Source of the DNA: Actinomycetes bacterium | GTDB taxonomy: Bacteria > Actinomycetota > Actinomycetes > Actinomycetales > Beutenbergiaceae | Direction: 5' to 3' | Assembly: GCA_021793935.1 (NCBI GenBank) | Contig: JAJYRV010000035.1 | Coordinates: 1 to 11,851, forward strand | Length of the DNA: 11,851 nucleotides | In this document: positions 1 to 6,000 of the stretch, piece by piece | Layout of the letters: every line of letters begins with the position of its first letter | Numbering within the stretch: position 1 is the first letter of the stretch | Notes under the pieces: model-generated | What the model was told of the DNA's origin: nothing | Seen by the model: only the letters and a program-made list of their open reading frames with translations | The model's database searches: none | Position numbers and translations under genes: made by a program

Positions 1-924
1 CACGCGGACGTGCGAATTCACGCGACGGACAAGGTGCTCATCACCGTCGATGAGGCGAAGGAATTGATCGAGGAGGCGCACCGGGCACCTGCGGTCGGGC
101 CCTGGCGGGTGATCATCATCGAAGACGCCGATCGCATCGCTGAACGCACGTCCAACGTGCTGCTGAAAGCGATCGAAGAGCCGCCGGAACGCACCGTGTG
201 GGTCCTGTGCGCCCCCAGTGCCCACGACATGCTTCCCACCATCCGCTCCCGGTGCCGGCAGGTGAACCTGCGAATGCCCCCCGCCCGGGCGGTGGCCGAC
301 CTGCTCGTGAGCGACGGCGTCTCCCCGGAACTCGCGCTCGAGGTCGCCCACGCCTCCCAAAGTCACATCGGAGTTGCCCGGCACCTCGCGACGGATGAGG
401 AAGCCCGCGAGTACCGCAACCTCGTGCTGGGAATCCCCCAGCGACTGCGTTCGGTGGGAGAGGCCGTCCACCTCGCCGGCGAACTTGATGCGGCGGCCAA
501 GGAACGCAGCAAATCGGCTACGGAAGAACGTGACGCCGAGGAACGGGCGAAGCTGTTGCGTGAGAGCGGCCTCGAGCCCGGAAGGCCGGTCCCGGCGGCG
601 TTGCGTTCGCAGGTGCGGGCGCTAGAAGAGGAGCAGAAGCGGCGCGCTCGGCGCGCCACTCTCGACACGATCGACCGCGCCCTCGTCGACCTCCTTTCGT
701 TCTACCGGGACGTGCTGACCGTGCAGTTGGGCAGCGACGTCGACCTCATCAACACCACGCGGGCGGAGGCCGTCAGGGAGATCGCCGCCGCGACGACGCA
801 GGAGGCCTCGCTGCGGGCGATGGAAGCGATCACCCATTCCCGGGAACGGTTCGCAGAATTCACCTCGATCGCGCCGCTACTGGCACTGGAGGCGCTCTTC
901 ATCCAGCTCCGGCACGTAGGATGA
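1..924 (+). CDS. holB: DNA polymerase III subunit delta' (5'-truncated by window edge)
   Basis: Delta' is the clamp-loader subunit that, with gamma/tau and delta, opens the beta sliding clamp onto primed DNA in the cytoplasm. The reading frame is open from base 1 (H-A-D-V-R-I...), so the gene enters from outside the window; the GTG at 10 is probably internal. About 307 residues are visible. The Walker A region is missing because it lies upstream. What identifies it: a Walker-B-like IIIEDADRI stretch, the hallmark LLKAIEEPP block, and the PTIRSRC sensor-type motif, in the usual order for AAA+ clamp-loader subunits. The C-terminal half has a long charged, probably coiled-coil insertion (KERSKSATEERDAEERAKLL and following) before the helical collar domain, which I associate with actinobacterial delta' proteins. 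Its TGA overlaps the possible ATG of the next gene (ATGA), suggesting co-transcription. Confidence 0.93.
   Translation, partial: HADVRIHATDKVLITVDEAKELIEEAHRAPAVGPWRVIIIEDADRIAERTSNVLLKAIEEPPERTVWVLCAPSAHDMLPTIRSRCRQVNLRMPPARAVADLLVSDGVSPELALEVAHASQSHIGVARHLATDEEAREYRNLVLGIPQRLRSVGEAVHLAGELDAAAKERSKSATEERDAEERAKLLRESGLEPGRPVPAALRSQVRALEEEQKRRARRATLDTIDRALVDLLSFYRDVLTVQLGSDVDLINTTRAEAVREIAAATTQEASLRAMEAITHSRERFAEFTSIAPLLALEALFIQLRHVG
917..922 (+). promoter_or_regulatory. Possible -10 box TAGGAT for a leaderless transcript, or SD (AGGA), before GTG 930
   Basis: TAGGAT ends 7 nt before GTG 930, the spacing expected if transcription starts on the start codon. AGGA inside it is also an acceptable ribosome binding site. 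No convincing -35 is seen. Either reading favours GTG 930 over ATG 921. Confidence 0.35.
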
Positions 925-929
925 CTCCC

Positions 930-2456
930 GTGTCCAAACGTCGCTCAACCCCCTCGCGCCCGGCCCTTGCCGTGATCCTCGCCGGTGTGCTCCTCGCGCT
1001 GACCGCCTGCTCCCTTCCCGCACCGATGCTTCAACAGACGGACGGGGCCGGCGGCCCAGCCCCCGTGGCGGGTCTCGAGGAATACTACGAACAGACGGTC
1101 CAATGGGACTCCTGCGGGCAAGACTTCGAGTGCGGCGCGGTCACCGTGCCCATCGACTATGACGACCCGGGCGCGGGGACGATCGACATCCAGCTCAAGA
1201 AGTACGGACTTTCCTCCGCCGAGGGGATGATCCTCATCAACCCGGGCGGTCCGGGCGCCTCCGGAATCGAAACCGTGGAAGTCGCCCCGCACATATTCAC
1301 CTCCGAGCTTCGCGAACAGCGCGAGATCGTCGGATTCGACCCCCGCGGGGTGGGGGAGTCGGCGCCCATCTCGTGCTTCGACGACGAACAGCTCGACGAG
1401 TGGTATACGACCCTGTACGACGTCGAGACGGAAGCGGGCTGGCAGGACTACCTGGACGCCGTCACCGAATATGTCACCGCCTGCGAAACGAATAATCCCG
1501 AGACCATCGGCCACGTCGACACCGTGAGCGCTGCTCGAGACATGGATGTCATCCGCGCGGCACTGGATATCGACCTTCTCGACTATCTCGGGTTCTCCTA
1601 CGGAACTAAACTCGGCGCGACCTACGCCGACCTGTTCGGCGCGAATGTGGGCAGATTCGTTCTCGACGGCGCCGTCGACCTCACCCTGACGAACGAAGAG
1701 CTCGGATTCGGGCAGGCCGAAGGCTTCGAGCGCGCGTACCGAGTATTTCTCGATGACTGCTTGACGGGACCGGACTGCCCCTTCGTCGGCACGGTTGATG
1801 AGGCGTATGAGGACACCCTGCAGCTCGTTGACGAGCTCAGCGAACGCCCGATGGATTCGGGTGATCCGGATCGGCCGGTTACGGACGGCGACCTGCTGAA
1901 CGCCATCATCCTCACCATGTACTCCACCGACAACTGGCCGCTGCTGAGCGGAGCACTTTCGGCGCTGCGTAGCGGGGACGGATCGCAGGTGAAGTTCCTT
2001 TCCGATTACGCGCTCGAACGCGACGAGGATGGGCACTACGAGACCGGCGATGGCGCCCAGGTCGCGATCAACTGCCTCGACCATCCCAGCGACGACGAGA
2101 TCGACTATGACGAGGTGACGGCGGAAGCAGCCGAACTGGAAGAAATTTCGCCGCTGTTCGGCCCCGCGCTCGGCTACGGCGAGGTCGCGTGCGCGAAGTT
2201 CCCCATCAAGACGGATTTCGGGCCTCGCGCGATCGACGCGCCGGAGGCACCGACGATGGTCGTCATCGGAACCACCGGCGACCCGGCCACCCCGTACGAA
2301 TGGTCCGAGGCGATGGCGAGCCAACTTGCGGACGCGGTGCTGCTCACCTGGGACGGCGAGGGCCACACCGCCTACGGCAACGGCTCCTGCATCGACGAAG
2401 CCGTGGACGAGTACTTCATCAACGGCATCCTGCCCGAGGACGGCTTGCGCTGCTGA
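930..2456 (+). CDS. Secreted TAP-like alpha/beta-hydrolase lipoprotein (tripeptidyl aminopeptidase family)
   Basis: This is a predicted extracytoplasmic, membrane-anchored serine peptidase or esterase. Numbered from GTG 930, a basic n-region (SKRRSTPSR), a hydrophobic core and the lipobox LTAC place the lipidated Cys at 27. The alpha/beta-hydrolase fold shows an oxyanion-side NPGGPG at about 104-109, nucleophile elbow GFSYG with Ser223, Asp451 in GTTGDPATP and His479 in GEGHTAYG. The last segment matches the TAP-like C-terminal domain, including paired late cysteines (487 and 508) likely to form a disulfide outside the cell. Length (508 aa) is normal for SlpD/E and mycobacterial CaeA-like proteins. 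An ATG at 921 in the same frame overlaps the holB stop. I prefer GTG 930 because AGGA at 918-921 is an SD at good spacing, and TAGGAT at 917-922 could be the -10 of a leaderless transcript. Substrate unknown; proline-rich peptides or esters are typical for the family. Confidence 0.9.
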   Translation: MSKRRSTPSRPALAVILAGVLLALTACSLPAPMLQQTDGAGGPAPVAGLEEYYEQTVQWDSCGQDFECGAVTVPIDYDDPGAGTIDIQLKKYGLSSAEGMILINPGGPGASGIETVEVAPHIFTSELREQREIVGFDPRGVGESAPISCFDDEQLDEWYTTLYDVETEAGWQDYLDAVTEYVTACETNNPETIGHVDTVSAARDMDVIRAALDIDLLDYLGFSYGTKLGATYADLFGANVGRFVLDGAVDLTLTNEELGFGQAEGFERAYRVFLDDCLTGPDCPFVGTVDEAYEDTLQLVDELSERPMDSGDPDRPVTDGDLLNAIILTMYSTDNWPLLSGALSALRSGDGSQVKFLSDYALERDEDGHYETGDGAQVAINCLDHPSDDEIDYDEVTAEAAELEEISPLFGPALGYGEVACAKFPIKTDFGPRAIDAPEAPTMVVIGTTGDPATPYEWSEAMASQLADAVLLTWDGEGHTAYGNGSCIDEAVDEYFINGILPEDGLRC

Positions 2457-2535
2457 CGGTTGCTGAGAGGCGACCGATTGGGAACTCGCAAATGAGGGCC
2501 CGCAAAAATGAGAGGCAGACCTCACCGGTTTCGGT

Positions 2536-2564
2536 TTGGTTCCCGGCCCGGTGCCCAGTAAAGT
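2536..2564 (+). promoter_or_regulatory. Promoter of tRNA-Thr (TTGGTT - 17 nt - TAAAGT)
   Basis: TTGGTT at 2536-2541 and TAAAGT at 2559-2564 are separated by exactly 17 nt and match sigma-70-type -35 and -10 boxes. The expected start, near 2571, gives a leader of about 23 nt before the mature tRNA at 2594. Confidence 0.55.
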
Positions 2565-2593
2565 AGGTGCAGCAACCGGCCCGGCGCTGGTGC

Positions 2594-2666
2594 GCCGCCT
2601 TAGCTCAGTCGGCAGAGCGTCTCACTCGTAATGAGAAGGTCGTGAGTTCGATTCTCACAGGCGGCT
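2594..2666 (+). tRNA. tRNA-Thr (anticodon CGU)
   Basis: A full cloverleaf can be folded. The acceptor stem is GCCGCCT (2594-2600) with AGGCGGC (2659-2665) and discriminator T2666. The D stem is GCTC/GAGC, and the anticodon stem is TCTCA/TGAGA around loop CTCGTAA with anticodon CGT at 2627-2629. The T stem is GTGAG/CTCAC around TTCGATT. All stems pair perfectly. The anticodon CGU reads ACG (threonine). CCA is not encoded (TCAAC follows). tRNA 3' ends are common integration sites, and the DNA immediately downstream differs in composition from the flanks. Confidence 0.95.
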
Positions 2667-2905
2667 CAACGAAAAGGCGATCTGGTCGCTACCGTAAATA
2701 GCCATTTGGTGAGCCATCTCGATACCCAATCGGATACCCATCTCAAGGCGGAGGTGCTTTCGGGGTGGGCGTTCGATCAGATCGGGAGGCAGGGCCAAGT
2801 GGAGTTGATACGCCAAGGGTCCCGCCGCTCGCAGGTGTGCTGCGCTTAAGGGCTATAGTGTCGGGCTAGAGTCTGATGCCAAGCGACACCCTAAGGTGAT
2901 TAAAG
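2667..2905. other. Intergenic gap between tRNA-Thr and the type VII-associated operon; short direct repeats
   Basis: No recognisable gene. GATACCCA occurs twice 12 bp apart (2721-2728, 2733-2740), and CCATCTC occurs twice 24 bp apart (2714-2720, 2738-2744), forming a small repeat cluster. A 46-codon plus-strand ORF (GTG 2709 to TAA 2847-2849) has no good ribosome site and resembles nothing I know. The minus strand is also open here for about 70 codons, ending inside the tRNA, without recombinase motifs. TATAGT at 2854-2859 is a candidate -10 for the downstream operon, but no good -35 sits at 17 nt. The sequence may be a remnant of an integration event at the tRNA. Confidence 0.5.
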
Positions 2906-4132
2906 TTGCAGTATTCTGTTGATTTCGCAGAAGTCAACCTTGCCGGGCAGCTACTTGATCGACAAGCACGCCACCTAGAACAGTTTCGAAAATATGGTGA
3001 CGAACAATTTCGGATCGACGCGTCCGAGTTCGGGCTAATTCTAGGAGTCCTCTATCCGATCAATGAGGCTGTCGTCGCACTTGCCGGAGTCGCCACGGAG
3101 GGGTTCAAACGGGCAACTTCGGCGACGGCGCAGCTCACCAACGAGACGCTGGACGCTTATCTCCAGACCGATGAGCAGGCTCACGCGCAGTTTAACCAAA
3201 TTATGATGGCTCTCGGGGGGAGCGCCACGAAGTACGACGATCCCCGTGACTCGTTCACTGAACTAGGGGCCGCTGAAAGCCAAGCGGGGAGCGATTATGG
3301 AGTCGAAGCGAAGTCGGCGCTTCCCTTCGAGAACACGGTTCCTGCTCTTGAGGACATTAAAGAAGCGACCGCCTCGTTGGTCACAACTACCTATGACGAG
3401 GTCGTCGAGCGCGCAACGACCTACACTTCGCGAGCAGGCGTAAGTGAACGCACCGATCCTGCTAGCTATCTCGTTGTTACTGACCCCGGCGACGATCCGG
3501 GAGGCGAACTCCGAGCAAAGGCAGGTGTCATCCTAGGGGGTCTTGACTGGGTCGCTCACAAGGTGGTCGGTAAGAGCATTCTCGAGGAGTACGTGTATAA
3601 GCCCTTCGGCGGGAATTGGCACGCGATCGACCGAACTTCCTCCGCGTGGGGGCACGGAGCTCGTTTCCACCTCGAACTCGCGGCAAACTTTGCTGGGCTT
3701 CCGACTCAACTCCAGAGCTGGACCGGAATCGCTTCGGGCGCGTTTCAGGTTTCGATGGCAGCATTTGCAGCCGCTTCATTTCGGCTCAACCTCGCCTATG
3801 AGGCGGTGTCGGGCTATGTGTCCATCATCGGGACGATCTCGAAACTCGTGTGCTCAGAGATTGCAAAGAAACTACGTGAAATCTCCCACGATTTGACAGC
3901 GCTAGCAATCATGGCGGCTGTTCCCGTTGTCGGATGGGCAGGCGCGCTCATCAAGGGCGTCAAGACGGTCGACAGGATCATCAAGACGCTTGACCTGATC
4001 GTCAATCTCATCAATTTGCTCCTTGAGGCGATCGCCGAGTTTATCGAAGGTAAGGAGCGGGTTGTGCAGGCTTCACTCCTCATCGAAGACCTCGTCAATA
4101 ACTTCGCAAACAGAGCGGTCGCCGCCCAATGA
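2906..4132 (+). CDS. EspC/WXG-like type VII secretion-associated protein with hydrophobic C-terminus
   Basis: This 408-aa protein is likely a substrate or partner of an ESX/type VII system. It starts at TTG 2906; AAGGTG at 2893-2898 is a well-placed SD and no other start is available nearby. Residues 1-100 resemble the EspC-like helical hairpin and end in YLQTD (Y85-x3-D89), matching the YxxxD/E type VII signal. Residues 100-210 are polar and probably a linker. Residues about 215-330 look like a second WXG-type hairpin, with NWHAIDRTSSAWG followed by SWTGIASGAF (W272-x-G274). Residues about 330-382 are strongly hydrophobic (a possible membrane helix, LTALAIMAAVPVVGWAGALI, then an Ile/Leu-rich amphipathic stretch). 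The chain ends about 25 residues later, so the C-terminal toxin domain expected in many proteins of this layout is absent. Its stop overlaps the next gene's ATG (ATGA at 4129-4132), implying translational coupling. Base composition is lower in GC than the flanks. The type VII assignment is by motif; function is inferred. Confidence 0.72.
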   Translation: MQYSVDFAEVNLAGQLLDRQARHLEQFRKYGDEQFRIDASEFGLILGVLYPINEAVVALAGVATEGFKRATSATAQLTNETLDAYLQTDEQAHAQFNQIMMALGGSATKYDDPRDSFTELGAAESQAGSDYGVEAKSALPFENTVPALEDIKEATASLVTTTYDEVVERATTYTSRAGVSERTDPASYLVVTDPGDDPGGELRAKAGVILGGLDWVAHKVVGKSILEEYVYKPFGGNWHAIDRTSSAWGHGARFHLELAANFAGLPTQLQSWTGIASGAFQVSMAAFAAASFRLNLAYEAVSGYVSIIGTISKLVCSEIAKKLREISHDLTALAIMAAVPVVGWAGALIKGVKTVDRIIKTLDLIVNLINLLLEAIAEFIEGKERVVQASLLIEDLVNNFANRAVAAQ

Positions 4133-4530
4133 GCCCAGCATCAAGGCTAGAAGAAATCCTCGAAGAGCTGCAGCGCATCGGGGCCGAATCGGACCGCGAA
4201 GACATCGAAAACGAACACCGGGCCTTTGAAGAGGAATTGGCGAAGCAAAACCGCTCGGGCGAGCGAGGGCCCGACTGGGTGAAGCTCCAGCAGCGAATCG
4301 ATCTTCATCAAACGACGTTCAGCGCCATCCTGAGCGGGGAAGATACCAGCCCCGAGGCGCGCCGCGTCACGGCGTACGCCCAACGAAACCTCTCCGCTCT
4401 CCGCGATGAGATGGTTGAGGAGTCCGAGCGCGACGAAGAGGCTACGAATCCCATCATGGAGACGACGGAACTACTCGAAGAGATTGATCGCAAAGTAAGC
4501 GAGATTCAGGCACGTTTCGGCTCCTTATAG
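4129..4530 (+). CDS. Small acidic, helical protein of unknown function in type VII operon
   Basis: I do not recognise a family. The 133 residues are very rich in Glu, Arg, Asp and Gln and lack signal peptide, membrane segment or cysteine. Helices predicted by eye lie at 5-42, 50-68, 75-103 and 110-130, several with heptad-like Leu/Ile spacing (for example EEILEELQRI and TTELLEEIDRKVSEI), so a coiled-coil partner protein is likely. The ATG overlaps the stop of the 408-aa gene, and the stop at 4530 is only 12 nt before the WXG100 start, so all three genes are almost certainly one transcript. Position between two type VII-like genes suggests a cytoplasmic chaperone, or a third member of a secreted helical complex. 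It has no YxxxD/E tail or WxG turn of its own, so a chaperone or adaptor is somewhat more likely than an Esx subunit. Function is inference only. Confidence 0.7.
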   Translation: MSPASRLEEILEELQRIGAESDREDIENEHRAFEEELAKQNRSGERGPDWVKLQQRIDLHQTTFSAILSGEDTSPEARRVTAYAQRNLSALRDEMVEESERDEEATNPIMETTELLEEIDRKVSEIQARFGSL

Positions 4531-4542
4531 AGAGGTGGTTTT

Positions 4543-4827
4543 ATGCTGACGGTTGAGATCAGTGCGATGTCCCAGACGCTCGAAGCCTTGCGCGCCAACT
4601 ACGAGAAGATGGGGGAGACCCTCGCCACTCTTGAGGGTGCTGTTAACGGGCTCATCGGTTCATGGTCCGGTTCCGCACAGGAAGCCTATGCAACGGCGCA
4701 GCGTGAATGGGCAGGACAAATGAAGACTCTCCATCAGACGCTCTCCGACGTCCAATCCGCATTGCAGTCAGCCACCGCTGCTTATGAAACAGCTGAGCGT
4801 CAAGTAGAAAGCCTGTGGCAAACCTGA
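4543..4827 (+). CDS. WXG100 family (EsxA/EsxB-like) type VII secretion protein
   Basis: WXG100 proteins are helical hairpins of about 100 aa that dimerise and leave the cell through ESX/type VII machinery. This one is 94 aa. The first helix covers about 8-36, the turn carries the signature W41-S-G43 (GSWSGSAQEAY), the second helix runs from about 46 to 92, and the tail has Y81-ETA-E85, matching the YxxxD/E export signal. The start at ATG 4543 has the strong SD AGAGGTGG at 4531-4538; the later Met at residue 9 lacks a comparable site. It is the last gene of a three-gene operon with the EspC/WXG-like 408-aa protein and the 133-aa helical protein, either of which could be its partner. No second WXG100 gene and no EccC ATPase are in the window. 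Confidence 0.9.
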   Translation: MLTVEISAMSQTLEALRANYEKMGETLATLEGAVNGLIGSWSGSAQEAYATAQREWAGQMKTLHQTLSDVQSALQSATAAYETAERQVESLWQT

Positions 4828-4972
4828 CCGGACCCTTCTTCGAGCGCAGCTGGCGAGAACAGGAACGAAGGGACTCTCTGATTCCAGCTCATGCATCCTA
4901 GAAGGAGCCGTGAAGAGAGAGGCTGGTTGACCTTGGTACTGTTCGCTTGGAACAGAGAATAAAGGCGGTGCC
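4828..4972. other. Intergenic region after the WXG100 gene
   Basis: No gene seen. An imperfect inverted repeat (CCCTTC at 4833-4838 with GAAGGG at 4867-4872, 28-nt loop) follows the WXG100 stop and could be a weak terminator, but it has no T-run. AAAGGCGG at 4961-4968 is the ribosome site of the next gene. Confidence 0.35.
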
Positions 4973-5425
4973 GTGAGAAGACGGAAAATGGGCATCCTGC
5001 GACCGGGTCGATCCATTATTTGCTCGGGTAGCCCCGAGGAGAATGCGCAAACGATCGCCGGCGTATTCGAAGATGCTGGTTTCAAACGGGTCACCGGCGC
5101 AGGAGAATTCCCCATCGACCTCAAGGCAGGCTCGAAGCTCCTCGATTTTGCCGCCGAGCATGAAGTTTTCGGCGTTCTCGCGTTGATCCCCCGCATCGGT
5201 CGACGCGTCACACCAGTGAGAGTGGCTATTCACCACGTTGAGACCCATGATGAGGGAGCGGAGTTCTGGGTAGAACTGTATTACGAGGGGGCGAACGGGG
5301 TTGGTGCTCGGAAGCGCTTCCTAGATGTCCTTGATGCGGCGGTCGAAGTTCTGCAGGAACGTGGCGAGTTGCGATTCATCGGCGAAATCGACGAGGGGTT
5401 CGGGCGAAAGACGTGGAGCGAGTGA
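4973..5425 (+). CDS. Uncharacterised protein, tandem paralogue 1
   Basis: I do not recognise the family. The 150-aa product has no signal peptide or membrane helix and appears to be a cytoplasmic alpha/beta protein. After a basic start (MRRRKMGILRPGR) comes a conserved block C17-S-G-S-P-E-E-N-A25, then a helix (QTIAGVFEDAGFK), the short motif EFP (45-47), a hydrophobic strand region with LIP (71-73) and RRV, paired strands around 80-103, and a C-terminal helix (RFLDVLDAAVEVLQERGELR). GTG 4973 is chosen because AAAGGCGG lies 4 nt upstream and because the two paralogues align without gaps from this residue. Base composition is intermediate between the low-GC operon before it and the GC-rich paralogue after it. 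It lies 145 nt beyond the WXG100 gene on the same strand; a role as immunity or accessory protein of that locus is possible but unproven. Confidence 0.72.
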   Translation: MRRRKMGILRPGRSIICSGSPEENAQTIAGVFEDAGFKRVTGAGEFPIDLKAGSKLLDFAAEHEVFGVLALIPRIGRRVTPVRVAIHHVETHDEGAEFWVELYYEGANGVGARKRFLDVLDAAVEVLQERGELRFIGEIDEGFGRKTWSE

Positions 5426-5498
5426 GGAGACTAGCTCCCAGAAGCGCGCCGTTGGTGAGGCAACAGGAGTGGCTACGTGGTCTGCGCAGGGGTGAGCC

Positions 5499-5948
5499 GT
5501 GAGCCTCCGCAAAGTTCTCATGGCGGTGCCGGGCCGCACCCTCCGCTGCACGGGCGACCCGCTGGAAAACGCGCACATTATCGCGGCGGCCTTCCGCGCC
5601 GACGGGTACAAAGACGCCTCCCCGCCAGACGAGTTCCCCCTCCGGTTGACGTCGGGTTCACATGCGCTGGAAGTGCTCGGGTTGAGTAATGAATTCTTCT
5701 TCCCGTTGTTGGCCATCCCCGGTTTGCGGAAGCGGGTAATTCCTACCGAGGTGAGGATCCAGCATCTCGGGGAGGACGCCGAGGCGGTGGAGCTCCGGGT
5801 CGAGACTCGCGCGCGGGGCGGCAGCGCAGGGGCATTCACCCCGAAGCGCTTCGAAGATTTGCTCGGAAACGCTCTGAGGGAGCTGCGCGCGCAGGGCCGG
5901 CTCCTGCGCGTCGGCGACCTCACTGACTCCGCTCGAAGAGAGCACTAA
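5499..5948 (+). CDS. Uncharacterised protein, tandem paralogue 2
   Basis: This 149-aa protein is a diverged copy of the gene at 4973-5425. By hand alignment the first 57 residues are about 40% identical without gaps, and roughly a third overall. Shared positions include R4-K5, P11-G12-R13, C17-x-G-x-P-x-E-N-A25, I28-A29, F32, G36, K38, E45-F-P47, L50, G53-S54, the IP and RV strand positions and the C-terminal helix (KRFEDLLGNALRELRAQGRLLRVGDL). GTG 5499 is preceded by AGGGG at 5488-5492 and is the start that aligns with the paralogue; ATG 5520 would lose the conserved RK. The gene is noticeably more GC-rich than its sister, like the flanking chromosome. Function unknown; no catalytic motif stands out. 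Confidence 0.72.
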   Translation: MSLRKVLMAVPGRTLRCTGDPLENAHIIAAAFRADGYKDASPPDEFPLRLTSGSHALEVLGLSNEFFFPLLAIPGLRKRVIPTEVRIQHLGEDAEAVELRVETRARGGSAGAFTPKRFEDLLGNALRELRAQGRLLRVGDLTDSARREH

Positions 5949-5979
5949 CGCCGACACTATAGAAAACCCGGGTCGTACG

Positions 5980-6000
5980 TGCCATGCTCAAGGCATGGCA
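5980..6000. repeat. Perfect inverted repeat across the start codon of the hydrolase gene
   Basis: TGCCATGC (5980-5987) and GCATGGCA (5993-6000) are perfect inverted copies around a 5-nt centre, and the right arm contains the ATG (5995-5997). If transcribed from upstream it would form an 8-bp hairpin hiding the start codon. If the mRNA is leaderless, the site would instead be a DNA operator at the -10/start region (CATGCT at 5983-5988 is a weak -10 at leaderless spacing). TATAGA at 5958-5963 is an alternative upstream -10. Confidence 0.6.

Noticed and set aside
945..2525. 526-aa open frame on the minus strand
   Set aside because: It is antisense to the TAP-like lipoprotein gene, which has a complete set of family motifs. 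Long antisense frames are common in GC-rich codon usage, and this one has no recognisable domain.
2647..2666. Search for a second copy of the tRNA-Thr 3' end as an attachment-site repeat
   Set aside because: No other copy was seen elsewhere in the window, so attL/attR cannot be assigned.
2640..2855. Open minus-strand frame of about 70 codons running into the tRNA, considered as the tail of an integrase
   Set aside because: No tyrosine-recombinase R-H-R-Y residues or typical C-terminal block, no start codon context, and the frame would end inside the tRNA gene.
2906..5948. Classical toxin-immunity reading of the accessory block
   Set aside because: No nuclease, deaminase, ADP-ribosyltransferase or other toxin motif is visible in the 408-aa protein or its neighbours, and the paralogue pair resembles no immunity family I know.
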